From a bacterium (GTDB lineage Bacteria > Actinomycetota > Acidimicrobiia > Spongiisociales > ZC4RG35), in assembly GCA_024641285.1 (NCBI GenBank), contig JAHEDH010000015.1, positions 1 through 38,744 on the forward strand: a stretch of 38,744 nucleotides of DNA, in the 5' to 3' direction. The notes under the pieces are model-generated. The model was not told the DNA's origin, did not search any database, and saw only the letters and a program-made list of their open reading frames with translations. Shown here one piece after another: positions 1 to 7,874 of this stretch (within the stretch, counting starts at the first letter, position 1; the number at the start of each line of letters is the position of its first letter). The position numbers and the translations under genes are program-made.

Positions 1-509
1 TCTTCTCCAACGCCACGCTCCACTGGCTCGATCACCACGGCCGCTTGTTCCCGCGTCTGTTCGACTTCCTGCGTCCTGGCGGCGTCCTCGCCGTCCAGAT
101 GCCGAACAACTGGTCCGCCCCCACCCACACCGTCCCGCGGGAGGTCCTCGCCGATGAACGCTGGAGCGAGGAGCAGCGCCATCTCCTCCCGATCGACCGG
201 GTCGATGATCCCGCGGAGTACCGGCGATGGCTGATCGACGCCGCCGAGTCGATCGACATCTGGCAGACCACCTACTACCAGGAGCTGACAGGAGCCGATC
301 CGGTGTGGGAGTGGACGACGGGTTCGCTGCTACGCCCCGTGCTCGCCGCCCTCGAAGGCGACGAGCTCCTCACCTTCTCCGAGTCGGTCAAGACCGGCTA
401 TCGGGGGGCCTACCCTCCCGACCACACCGGAACGGTGCTGCTGGCGTTCCAGAGGCTGTTTCTCATCGCCACGCGCAAGTCCCTCGACAGCGATGTCAGT
501 TCAGCGTGA
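1..509 (+). CDS. tam: Trans-aconitate 2-methyltransferase, C-terminal part (5' end outside window)
   Basis: The frame is open from the window edge (codons in phase from base 3) to a TGA at 507-509, giving about 168 C-terminal residues of a SAM-dependent class I methyltransferase. The segment starts inside the Rossmann core: SNATLHWL is the strand-4 region and LRPGGVLAVQMPNN the post-core strand typical of Tam, followed by the Tam-type helical insert (YYQELTGADPVWEWTTGS) and the end GTVLLAFQRLFLIATRK. Tam methylates trans-aconitate, which forms spontaneously from the citric-acid-cycle intermediate cis-aconitate, and so relieves aconitase inhibition; it is cytosolic. The N-terminal SAM-binding loop is not in the window. 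The 3' end overlaps the convergent acetyltransferase gene by 14 bp. The family call is good; the exact substrate is inferred from family resemblance. Confidence 0.85.
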   Translation, partial: FSNATLHWLDHHGRLFPRLFDFLRPGGVLAVQMPNNWSAPTHTVPREVLADERWSEEQRHLLPIDRVDDPAEYRRWLIDAAESIDIWQTTYYQELTGADPVWEWTTGSLLRPVLAALEGDELLTFSESVKTGYRGAYPPDHTGTVLLAFQRLFLIATRKSLDSDVSSA

Positions 510-1344
510 ATCCTCGGCGGCAGGGAACGACGACGCGCTCTTCGACGAATCCAACGGAGCGGTAGAGCGCGACCGCTCCCGGCGTGTCCGACCGAACGGT
601 CAGGTGAGCGGTTGCCGCGCCCTCGACAGCCAGCTGGCGACATGCGTCCACCACCAGATCACGCCCGAGGCCCCGTCGGCGTGCTGCCGGCTCGACTCCG
701 AGGAAGTCGATGTATCCGGCACCGTCCGGCTGGGTCTCGAAGGCGATGTAGCCGGCGATTCGACCGTCGACTCGAGCAGTCCGAAGATGGGTCTTCTCGG
801 CGGCGACCAGAGCGGCACCGCCGGTGTGGGTGCCGGGAAACAGCCGATCGTGCAGCGCCGCCACGGCCTCGGCGGCGCCGTCTGTCAACAAGCTGGTCGA
901 CGGTTGCCCGGTCGGATCCAACCGGAGATTGGACAGCACCGAGGAGGCGGTCCCCTCGACGAAGCCACGGGCCGCCGCCACCGAGCGGACCATGTCGTTC
1001 CGGCTGTCTGGGGCCATCTCCTCTTCCCCGAATGCGCTCCCGAAGCGAGCGCGCGCCTCCTCGAGGAGGTCGGTTGCGATCTCGATGGTCTCGGCCCACG
1101 GCCCCATCCACCACACACGGCCCATGTCCTCGTCGATGTCCGCCAGGAGCACGCCTGCGATCACGTCGCCGCTGGCGGCAACGAGCATTCGGTCGTTCCA
1201 TCGGTGGGCCCGGGCAAACTCCTCGAGGATCGAAGCCGCTTCGTCGCCCACATACGACACGTGACGGGCGGGGTCCCTCTGGGCGAGTGCCACGTAGGCG
1301 GCTATCGCCGGATGATCAATCCGGTCGGCCGGCCCGATGTTCAA
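496..1344 (-). CDS. GNAT-family N-acetyltransferase with tandem GNAT folds
   Basis: A protein of 282 aa. The C-terminal half is a clear GNAT domain: YIDFLGVEPAARRRGLGRDL (about residues 203-222) is the acetyl-CoA pyrophosphate-binding motif A with the R-x-x-G-x-G signature, followed by the usual end of the fold (TPGAVALYRSVGFVEERV). The N-terminal half (MLVAASGDVIAGVLLADI) looks like a second, degenerate GNAT fold. The two-domain layout and length recall mycothiol synthase MshD, but I cannot confirm that substrate. The start codon lies only 3 bp past the stop of the upstream rhodanese gene, so the two are very probably co-transcribed. The 3' end runs 14 bp into the convergent tam gene. Substrate unknown. 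Confidence 0.85.
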   Translation of the reverse strand: MNIGPADRIDHPAIAAYVALAQRDPARHVSYVGDEAASILEEFARAHRWNDRMLVAASGDVIAGVLLADIDEDMGRVWWMGPWAETIEIATDLLEEARARFGSAFGEEEMAPDSRNDMVRSVAAARGFVEGTASSVLSNLRLDPTGQPSTSLLTDGAAEAVAALHDRLFPGTHTGGAALVAAEKTHLRTARVDGRIAGYIAFETQPDGAGYIDFLGVEPAARRRGLGRDLVVDACRQLAVEGAATAHLTVRSDTPGAVALYRSVGFVEERVVVPCRRGFTLN

Positions 1345-1347
1345 CGG

Positions 1348-2223
1348 TCACTTCTCGATCGGAACGCGCACGGCGTTCCCGTACTCGGTCCAGGACCCGT
1401 CGTAGTTGCGGACGTTCTCGTATCCGAGCAGGTAGGTCAGCACGAACCAGGTGTGCGACGATCGCTCGCCGATCCGACAGTAGGTGATGACGTCGTCGTC
1501 GGAGCTCAGCCCGGCGCCCGCTTCGTACACGGCCCTGAGGTCGTCCACCGACCTGAAGGTCCCGTCGTCGTTCGCGGCCTGCTTCCAGGGAACATTGGCC
1601 GCTCCCGGGACATGCCCGCCGCGCAAGGCACCCTCGTTCGGGTAGTCGGGCATGTGCATGCGGGTTCCGTTGAACTCCTCTGGTGATCGGACGTCGATCA
1701 GCGGGAGCCGACGCCTGGAGTGCTCTACGGTGTCGGCGAGGAACGCACGGATCTTCGAGTCGTCGCGCTCGTGTGCCGGGTACTCGGCAGGGTCCGGCTC
1801 CGGCTTGTCGATCGTCAGATCCCGGCTCTCGGCCACCCACTTGGCGCGTCCACCGTCGAGCAGCCTGAGGTCCTCGTGACCGAAGAGCGAGAAGACCCAG
1901 AGTGCGTAGGCGGCCCACCAGTTGTTGTTGTCGCCGTAGAAGACGACGGTCGATCCAGGAGAAATGCCTCGGCTGGCGGCGAGCGCTGCGAACTCTGCGG
2001 CGTCGAGATAGTCCCGGACGAGATCGTCGTTCAGGTCGTTGTGCCAATCGATCTTCACCGCACCGGGGATGTGACCGGTGTCGTACAACAGGACGTCCTC
2101 GTCCGACTCCACCACGACCACGTCAGGATCATCGAGATGTTCGGCGAGCCAGTCGGTCGAGACGAGCCTGTCGGGGTGTGAGTACTGGGCGAAAGCGGGA
2201 TTCGGGTCTGTCGGCGCTGCCAT
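1348..2223 (-). CDS. sseA: Thiosulfate/3-mercaptopyruvate sulfurtransferase (tandem rhodanese)
   Basis: A 291-aa protein with two rhodanese domains, the normal length for this family. The inactive N-terminal domain covers roughly residues 17-140 ([21 protein letters not shown]). The catalytic domain carries [12 protein letters not shown] and the active-site loop CRIGERSS with the nucleophilic cysteine near residue 249. It moves sulfane sulfur from thiosulfate or 3-mercaptopyruvate onto an acceptor thiol. The ATG is preceded by an AGGAGA ribosome-binding site (around 2236-2241). It is divergent from a sufE-like gene 113 bp away, an arrangement reminiscent of the mycobacterial SseA/SufE neighbours, so a persulfide relay between the two is plausible but inferred. 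The GNAT gene follows 3 bp after the stop. Confidence 0.9.
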   Translation of the reverse strand: MAAPTDPNPAFAQYSHPDRLVSTDWLAEHLDDPDVVVVESDEDVLLYDTGHIPGAVKIDWHNDLNDDLVRDYLDAAEFAALAASRGISPGSTVVFYGDNNNWWAAYALWVFSLFGHEDLRLLDGGRAKWVAESRDLTIDKPEPDPAEYPAHERDDSKIRAFLADTVEHSRRRLPLIDVRSPEEFNGTRMHMPDYPNEGALRGGHVPGAANVPWKQAANDDGTFRSVDDLRAVYEAGAGLSSDDDVITYCRIGERSSHTWFVLTYLLGYENVRNYDGSWTEYGNAVRVPIEK

Positions 2224-2322
2224 GACGTTCGTCTCTCCTGATCGAAGGCTGTCCTAGACGTTAACGAGGCACGGGAGCAGGAGTATTCCGGGCGACGTCG
2301 CGAGGTGAATCCGCGGGTCCCT

Positions 2323-2328
2323 TAACAT
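2323..2328 (+). promoter_or_regulatory. Probable -10 box of the sufE-like gene
   Basis: TAACAT ends 8 nt before the ATG at 2337 and there is no Shine-Dalgarno sequence in between. A transcript starting at or next to the ATG would have little or no leader. Position and hexamer agree with the pattern seen at several other genes here. Confidence 0.5.
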
Positions 2329-2336
2329 CGGGTCCG

Positions 2337-2762
2337 ATGAGCGTCCCCAAGAAACTGCAGACGATGATCGATGTGATGGCAGCCTCGCCGAAGGACTTCC
2401 GGACGGCGGCGCTGCTCGACTACTCGAAACGCCTGCCCCCGCTCCCCGACCACATCGACGCCTCCGAGCTCGAACAGGTCGAGGAGTGCCAGTCGCCGTT
2501 CTTCCTGGCGACGAAGCTCGACGACGAGGGCAAGGTCAGGATGTACTTCGAGGCTCCACCGGAGGCCCCGACGACGCGCGGGTTCGCCGCAATCGTCCAC
2601 GATGGCCTCGATGGGGAAACGCCCGAGACGATCCTCGCCGTTCCGGACGACTTCTTCTACGACATGGGCCTCGCCGAGGTGATCAGCCCGCTCCGACTGC
2701 GCGGGATGTCCGCCATCCTCGGACGCCTCAAGCGTCAGGTGGCGAGTCTCCTCGCCGCCTGA
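2337..2762 (+). CDS. SufE-like sulfur acceptor protein
   Basis: A 141-aa protein of the SufE fold, the usual size. The sulfur-accepting cysteine sits in VEECQSPFFL (Cys51), matching the GCQS-type motif of SufE/CsdE. The C-terminal half keeps the family pattern (MGLAEVISPLRLRGMSAIL). SufE-like proteins take persulfide from a cysteine desulfurase and pass it on for Fe-S cluster assembly. No suf operon is nearby; the neighbour is the divergent sulfurtransferase, and mycobacteria have a similar rhodanese/SufE pair, so a joint role in sulfur trafficking is inferred. Translation probably starts at the ATG of a leaderless mRNA. It ends 22 bp before the convergent SDR gene. Confidence 0.88.
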   Translation: MSVPKKLQTMIDVMAASPKDFRTAALLDYSKRLPPLPDHIDASELEQVEECQSPFFLATKLDDEGKVRMYFEAPPEAPTTRGFAAIVHDGLDGETPETILAVPDDFFYDMGLAEVISPLRLRGMSAILGRLKRQVASLLAA

Positions 2763-2784
2763 CCCCGTTGGGACGCCTCCCGGC

Positions 2785-3546
2785 TCACTTCGGAGCCATG
2801 CGTATTCCGCCGTCCATGCGCACCGTCTCAGCGTTCATGTAGCCGTGGGTCAGCAGGAGATGGGCGAGCTCGGCGAACTCGTCGGGCCGCCCCAGCCGCT
2901 TCGGGAACGGGACCTGCTGACCGAGTGACTCTCTCGCCGGCTCGGGCAGCCCGGCCAGCAGCGGCGTGTCGATGATCCCAGGAGCGATCGTGTTGACCCG
3001 GATGCCCACCGAGGAGAGGTCGCGGGCGATCGGGAGCGTCATGCCGACGATCCCGCCCTTTGACGCCGAATAGGCGGCCTGGCCGATCTGCCCGTCGAAG
3101 GCCGCAACCGAAGCCGTGTTGACGATCGCGCCACGCTCGCCGTACTCCAGGGGCTCGTTCTTCGACATGACGGATGCTGCGAGCCTGATGACATTGAACG
3201 TTCCGACCAGATTGATCGCTATCACCTTCTCGAAGTGACCCAGATCGTGGGGAACCCCGTCGCGATCGATGGTTCGGGCGGGCGGACCGATACCTGCGCA
3301 ATTGACCACTGCGCGCAGGGCGGCGATCTCAGCCGCCGCATCGACCGCGGCCTCGACCTCGTCCGGCTTCGTCACGTCGGCATGGACGTAGGCACCGGAC
3401 AGCTCAGACGCCAGGGCTTCACCCTTCGAGTCCTGGAGGTCCACGATGACCACGTGCGCCCCGTCGGCCGCAAGCCTTCGAGCGGTGGCCCCGCCGAGTC
3501 CCGATGCGCCGCCTGTGACGATTGCCGACGTACCCTTCAGATCCAC
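2785..3546 (-). CDS. SDR-family 3-hydroxyacyl-CoA dehydrogenase (HSD17B10-like)
   Basis: A 253-aa classical short-chain dehydrogenase/reductase. It has the cofactor-binding TGGASGLG (about 11-18), the acidic residue after strand 2 (VIVDL) that favours NAD, NCAG (about 82-85), and the catalytic Ser146, Tyr159 and Lys163 (YSASK). The end GGIRMAPK and the middle (FNVIRLAASVM) resemble type II 3-hydroxyacyl-CoA / 2-methyl-3-hydroxybutyryl-CoA dehydrogenases of fatty-acid and branched-chain amino-acid breakdown. I chose the GTG start at 3546 because AGGAAGGA lies 7 nt upstream and the protein then begins just before the Rossmann strand; the frame stays open much further upstream, but that part is antisense to murI. 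Divergent from murI by 66 bp. The specific substrate is inferred. Confidence 0.88.
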   Translation of the reverse strand: MDLKGTSAIVTGGASGLGGATARRLAADGAHVVIVDLQDSKGEALASELSGAYVHADVTKPDEVEAAVDAAAEIAALRAVVNCAGIGPPARTIDRDGVPHDLGHFEKVIAINLVGTFNVIRLAASVMSKNEPLEYGERGAIVNTASVAAFDGQIGQAAYSASKGGIVGMTLPIARDLSSVGIRVNTIAPGIIDTPLLAGLPEPARESLGQQVPFPKRLGRPDEFAELAHLLLTHGYMNAETVRMDGGIRMAPK

Positions 3547-3612
3547 GATGCAGTCCTTCCTGTCGCTCGCCGCGAGCCTATCCGCGCACCGCAGCCTCCT
3601 GGCCGGCCACCG

Positions 3613-4392
3613 ATGATCGGCATCTTCGATTCCGGTCTCGGCGGCCTCACCGTCGCCGGCCACATCCGGCGACTCGCCCCGACCGCGGACATCCTCTACT
3701 TCGGCGATCGAGCGCGCGCCCCGTACGGCCCCAGGTCGGCAGAAGAGGTCCTCGCGTTCTCGAGCGAGATCACCCGAAGGCTGCTCGATGCCGGTGCGCG
3801 CGTGATCGTCGTCGCCTGCAACACGGCGTCCGCCGCCGCTTTGCACCCGCTGCGCGAGCAGTTTCCCGACACCCAGTTCGTGGGCATGGAGCCGGCGGTG
3901 AAGCCGGCGGCGTCCCACACGACGTCGGGAGTCGTCGGAGTGGTCGCCACGGCGGGGACGCTGAACGGCGCACTCTACGAGTCCGTGGTGGCGCGTTTCG
4001 GGAGCGGCGTGACGATCATCGGAGCAGCGTGCCCCGATTGGGTGGATCTCGTCGAGACCGGCGACATGCGAACCGAGCGGTCGGCCGAGGCAGTCGCTCG
4101 ATGCCTCGAACCGCTCCTCGAACAGGGAGCGGATCGCATCGTGCTTGGCTGCACCCATTTTCCGCTCCTCGGCGACGACATCGCCCGCGTCGTGGAAGGA
4201 AGAGCCGGGATCGTCGACCCGGGGCCGGCCGTCGCGAGACAGACGATCCGCGTTGCGTCCCGGCTCGGCATCGACCGCGGGGACGGCCACCTCGCCATCC
4301 AGCTGACCGGTGACAGCCGGGGGCTAGACGCCGTGATCGAGCTCGTCGGGTTGGCGAACCCCGAGGTCGCCGTAATCTCGGGCTCTGCATGA
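3613..4392 (+). CDS. murI: Glutamate racemase
   Basis: A 259-aa cytosolic enzyme that converts L- to D-glutamate for peptidoglycan synthesis. The two catalytic cysteines are visible: Cys69 in VVACNTASAA and Cys180 in LGCTHFPLL, with His182 next to the second. The N-terminal FDSGLGGLTV carries the conserved Asp-Ser, and YFGDRARAPYG is also diagnostic. The ATG at 3613 puts IGIFDSG at the N terminus as in the family; upstream in-frame codons have no support. It is the first gene of murI-MerR-menF, in which each start overlaps the previous stop by 4 bp (ATGA). Confidence 0.96.
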   Translation: MIGIFDSGLGGLTVAGHIRRLAPTADILYFGDRARAPYGPRSAEEVLAFSSEITRRLLDAGARVIVVACNTASAAALHPLREQFPDTQFVGMEPAVKPAASHTTSGVVGVVATAGTLNGALYESVVARFGSGVTIIGAACPDWVDLVETGDMRTERSAEAVARCLEPLLEQGADRIVLGCTHFPLLGDDIARVVEGRAGIVDPGPAVARQTIRVASRLGIDRGDGHLAIQLTGDSRGLDAVIELVGLANPEVAVISGSA

Positions 4393-4883
4393 CACCCGAT
4401 TCGAACGAAGACCCAACCGACGCAATCCTGCTCGACGCCCTCGCCCCGGGCGAGGATGCACTGCTCACCCTGGACGAGCTGGCCGAGACCTCGAACATCT
4501 CCCCCGTGGTCATCTCGGTGCTGGTCCGCGAAGGATGGATCGTGCCGCGCCGCACCGCCACCGGCGACCGCTACGACAGTGCGGACCTCGGGGCGGTCAA
4601 GGCCGGTCTGCGACTGGTCGAAGCCGGACTTCCCATGGCCGAGCTCCTCGACCTGGCGAGACGCATGGACGAAGCCATGGATCCGGTTGCGATCCTCGCC
4701 GTCGATGTCTTCGCTCGCTTCGTCAGAGACTCGGTCGAGGCGAGCGCAGCGTCGACTGATGAGGCCGCAGCGACGCTGCAGCGCGCCGTCGACGAGATGC
4801 TGCCTGCGACCTCTGCTCTCGTCGGAGAGCACTTCCGGCGGCTGGTCGTCAAGCACGCGACGGAGAGGCTCGTCGAGGAATGA
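4389..4883 (+). CDS. MerR-type helix-turn-helix protein
   Basis: A 164-aa protein. Residues about 26-100 resemble the MerR DNA-binding module: a helix-turn-helix (LTLDELAETSNISPVVISVL), a wing with RYDSADLG, then the second MerR helix pair (GLRLVEAGLPMAELLDLAR). The C-terminal half is helical, without cysteines or a recognisable ligand pocket. It overlaps murI and menF by 4 bp on each side, so it is translated as part of that operon. It may regulate this operon or another locus; no target can be read from the sequence. Confidence 0.7.
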   Translation: MTPDSNEDPTDAILLDALAPGEDALLTLDELAETSNISPVVISVLVREGWIVPRRTATGDRYDSADLGAVKAGLRLVEAGLPMAELLDLARRMDEAMDPVAILAVDVFARFVRDSVEASAASTDEAAATLQRAVDEMLPATSALVGEHFRRLVVKHATERLVEE

Positions 4884-6082
4884 GGGTCACGACCCGTCGT
4901 CTCGACGCTCCCCCTCCGCTCATCGACCACGATCCACCGCTCGCCTGGATCTCGGATGAGCACGTGCTGATCGGGTTCGGGGAGGCACTCAGGTTCTCTG
5001 CCGGATTCGGTGACGAGCGGTTCGACCGCGCCGAGTCCATGTTCTCGGAGTGGCTCGAAGACTGCCGGATCGACGACCAGATCGAGGCACCGGGAAGCGG
5101 TCCCGTTGCGTTCGCCTCATTCACCTTCGACAGCCGCTCGCCCGGCTCGGTCCTCATCGTGCCGGAGATCGCGATCGGTCGCACGGGTGGCGATTGGTTC
5201 GTGACGACGGTCGGGAACTCCGATCCGTCGCCCTATCTCACGGCCGTGGAGCGGACCGAGCGGATATCCGATCGGCCCAGATTCGCCGGCGCGTCGATCC
5301 CCGACGTGTTGTGGGTCGAAGCGGTCGCCGAGGTCATCGATCGGATCCGGGCCGGAGAGGCGCGCAAGGTCGTCATGGCCAGGGACTTCGCACTCTGGTC
5401 CCGAACCCGCTTCGACACCCGTCGTCTGATGTCGCGGCTGATGACCCGATTTCCCCATTGCTTCACGTTCGCCGTCGATGGGTTGATCGGCGCCTCACCC
5501 GAGCTCCTGGTGAGAACCGACGGTCACCGCGTGTCCTCCGTCGCCCTAGCCGGAACGGCGGCGCGCTCGGACGACCCTGCATCCGACGAACGACTGGGGG
5601 CCGAACTCCTCGAATCTGCGAAGGACCTCTTCGAGCATCGCCTCGCGGCGATGTCGGTCGAGCGGGTCCTCGAACCGATCACCGACCAACTGTCGAGGGA
5701 CCAGACCCCCACGCTCAGGAAGCTCGACAATGTCCAGCATCTCGCGACGACGTTCGACGGCTCGCTCACCACTCCGCTCTCTGCGTTGACGCTGGCGGGG
5801 ATGCTGCATCCCACCGCTGCGGTCGGCGGTGACCCGACTGATGTCGCCGTCGGGATGATCCGTGAGCTCGAAGGTATGGACCGCGGCCGCTACGCCGGTC
5901 CGGTCGGATGGATGGACCGCACCGGGACTGGCGAGTTCGCCATCGCACTGCGGTGCGCCGAGATCTCAGGCGCCCGAGCCCGGCTGTTCACCGGCGCCGG
6001 GATCATGGCAGACTCGCTACCCGAGAACGAGCTCGAGGAGACCCGGCTCAAGCTCGGAGCGATGATGTCGGCTCTGGAGTGA
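4880..6082 (+). CDS. menF: Isochorismate synthase
   Basis: A 400-aa chorismate-binding enzyme of the MenF/EntC/DhbC group, converting chorismate to isochorismate, the first committed step of menaquinone synthesis. The C-terminal chorismate-binding domain shows KVVMARD, GASPELLVR, ALAGTAAR, LHPTAAVGG and the Mg-binding end FTGAGIMADSLPENELEET. A role in menaquinone rather than siderophore synthesis is supported by the convergent menC-menD operon ending 136 bp away. It is the last gene of the murI operon; ATGA overlap with the preceding gene fixes the start. Confidence 0.93.
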   Translation: MRVTTRRLDAPPPLIDHDPPLAWISDEHVLIGFGEALRFSAGFGDERFDRAESMFSEWLEDCRIDDQIEAPGSGPVAFASFTFDSRSPGSVLIVPEIAIGRTGGDWFVTTVGNSDPSPYLTAVERTERISDRPRFAGASIPDVLWVEAVAEVIDRIRAGEARKVVMARDFALWSRTRFDTRRLMSRLMTRFPHCFTFAVDGLIGASPELLVRTDGHRVSSVALAGTAARSDDPASDERLGAELLESAKDLFEHRLAAMSVERVLEPITDQLSRDQTPTLRKLDNVQHLATTFDGSLTTPLSALTLAGMLHPTAAVGGDPTDVAVGMIRELEGMDRGRYAGPVGWMDRTGTGEFAIALRCAEISGARARLFTGAGIMADSLPENELEETRLKLGAMMSALE

Positions 6083-6218
6083 CGGTCCCCGTTTCACGTC
6101 TCACGTTCCACGTCATGGGCAATGAGCTTCGCTCAAAGCACAAAGCTCGAGCGACAGGGCACAAGAACACAGGGCTCAAAGCACAGGCGCCCGGAGCTCA
6201 AAGGTCAGAGTCGAATCG
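6083..6218. repeat. Convergent intergenic spacer with short direct repeats
   Basis: The spacer between the stops of menF and menD is visibly less GC-rich than its surroundings and repetitive. CACGT occurs three times at 7-8 bp steps (6095-6113), and GCTCAAAG occurs three times (6131, 6174, 6196), two of them extended to GCTCAAAGCACA. I see no open frame, no T-tracted terminator hairpin and no RNA signature. It may be a decayed repeat or an unusual termination region. Confidence 0.5.
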
Positions 6219-7874
6219 CTACGGAGATAGAAGGTCGTCGATGGCGTGATGGGCCACCTGGGTGAGGCGGCGATGGACCCCCACGTTGGCCGTTCGATCG
6301 GTCTTTGCCACGACGAGTGATATGCCCGGTTCCTGCATCGCCGTCGCGACCGCCGACTGGATCCCGTCGGGTTCGTCCACAACGGCGAAACCGAGGCCGT
6401 GGAAGTCGGCGAGACGTTCGAACGAGCGACCGTGTGGCGTGCCGAAGATCCGTTCGAAGCCGTCCTGGTAGTCGGCCTGGGGCAGGAACGAGAAGATGCC
6501 CCCACCGTCGTTGTCGACCACGACGAAGACGCAATCCGGACGTTCGGAGAGCAGAAAGCCGTTCGAGTCGTGGAGCATCGAGAGGTCGCCCGCAAGCGCA
6601 ACCACCGGCCCACCGGCAGTCGACGCAACGCCCAACGCCGTGGACACGAAGCCGTCGATGCCCGAAGCGCCCCGATTGGCGTGTACCGGCATGGCCACGT
6701 CCATGAACAGATCGAGATCGCGGATCGGCATCGACGACGCAGCGATGAGCCTCCCCCCGGGCGACACCGCCCGGGCCGTATCACGCGCCAGGCGAGGCTC
6801 GGAGACTTCGGACTGACCGTCGAGCTCCGAGTTGATCGCCCGGCCGATCACGTCGTCGATGCTTCGCAGCGATGCCAGCCATTCCGGGTCGGCCGCTGGA
6901 ACGGCGACTCGACGGACCATCCCCTCCGCCCGGGAGGTCGGGTCGAGCCATCTCCCCGAGGGGTCGACTGCGGTTGTGGGGACGTCGGCCAGCCACATCG
7001 ACAGCGGCCGCGAGAGCCCGACCCTGCCTACGGTCACGACCCGATCGGGAAGCCAGTCGCCTGCTCGCGGATGCGTCGCCAGGTGATGGAGACCGGTGAG
7101 CGCGTAGCCGTCTCGCAACCCCGAATGCGGCTCGGCGACGAACGCAACAGCTTGGAGATCCACGTGGACGCGACCCGCGGCGTCTCCCAGGATCACGAGC
7201 GTGCGCTCGTGCTCCGACGCCCGTTCGAGTGCCGGGACCTCGCGGTCAGGCGCAAGCGTCCACGGCACGCCACCCGGCCGGCCCTCGGTCGGCGAGGTGA
7301 ACCGGGCACCGGCCGTTCGCCCATCATCGGTGGCGGGCACCAGTGGCTCTCGAAACGGCAGGTTGAGATGCACCGGTCCTGGCCGGCCGACTGCGCCTTC
7401 GGCCGACGCAACCGCCCGCGACACCATCGAACGCCACAGCGAGTTCGATGCCGGCCTGTCCTCGGCAGGCCCGGGGTCGAATTCCCACCGAACCCTCGAG
7501 CCGAAGATGCCACGCTGTTCGATCGTCTGGTTCGCCCCACGATCCAGCAGTTCGGGGGGGCGATCGGCAGACAACACGATGAGTGGCCGGTTGCTCAGAT
7601 CGGCCTCGACGACGGCTGGAAGGAGATTCGCCACGGCCGTGCCCGACGTGGTCACGATCGCTGGGAGTGCGCCACCCATCGAGAGCCCGAGCGCGTAGAA
7701 CCCCGCAGAGCGTTCATCGAGTTCGACGTGGACGTCGAATCCCATCGCAAGCGCAGTCATCGACAGCGAAGCCGAACGCGAGCCCGGGGCAACCACCACA
7801 TCGGACACCCCATGACGCCGCAGCTCATCGAGCACGGTCGATGCGAGCGCCACCGAGGCGTTGGGATGGGTCAC
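6219..7874 (-). CDS. menD: 2-succinyl-5-enolpyruvyl-6-hydroxy-3-cyclohexene-1-carboxylate synthase
   Basis: A 551-aa ThDP-dependent enzyme joining isochorismate and 2-oxoglutarate (with loss of CO2) in menaquinone synthesis. N-terminal Pyr domain: VVAPGSRSASLSM and VELDERSAGFYALG with the ThDP-activating Glu. Then TSGTAVANLLPAVVEA and LIVLSADRPPEL. C-terminal PP domain: the GDLSMLHDSNGF metal/ThDP motif and VVVDNDGGGIFSFLPQ, both diagnostic for MenD. The GTG start at 7874 overlaps the menC stop as GTGA, giving tight coupling and placing the protein start just before the Pyr domain as in the family; an open extension further upstream runs through menC and is rejected. Confidence 0.95.
   Translation of the reverse strand: MTHPNASVALASTVLDELRRHGVSDVVVAPGSRSASLSMTALAMGFDVHVELDERSAGFYALGLSMGGALPAIVTTSGTAVANLLPAVVEADLSNRPLIVLSADRPPELLDRGANQTIEQRGIFGSRVRWEFDPGPAEDRPASNSLWRSMVSRAVASAEGAVGRPGPVHLNLPFREPLVPATDDGRTAGARFTSPTEGRPGGVPWTLAPDREVPALERASEHERTLVILGDAAGRVHVDLQAVAFVAEPHSGLRDGYALTGLHHLATHPRAGDWLPDRVVTVGRVGLSRPLSMWLADVPTTAVDPSGRWLDPTSRAEGMVRRVAVPAADPEWLASLRSIDDVIGRAINSELDGQSEVSEPRLARDTARAVSPGGRLIAASSMPIRDLDLFMDVAMPVHANRGASGIDGFVSTALGVASTAGGPVVALAGDLSMLHDSNGFLLSERPDCVFVVVDNDGGGIFSFLPQADYQDGFERIFGTPHGRSFERLADFHGLGFAVVDEPDGIQSAVATAMQEPGISLVVAKTDRTANVGVHRRLTQVAHHAIDDLLSP

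Noticed and set aside
2785-4290. Extended 501-aa version of the SDR protein
   Set aside because: The extra N-terminal part is antisense to murI; the GTG at 3546 has a strong SD and starts the Rossmann fold correctly.
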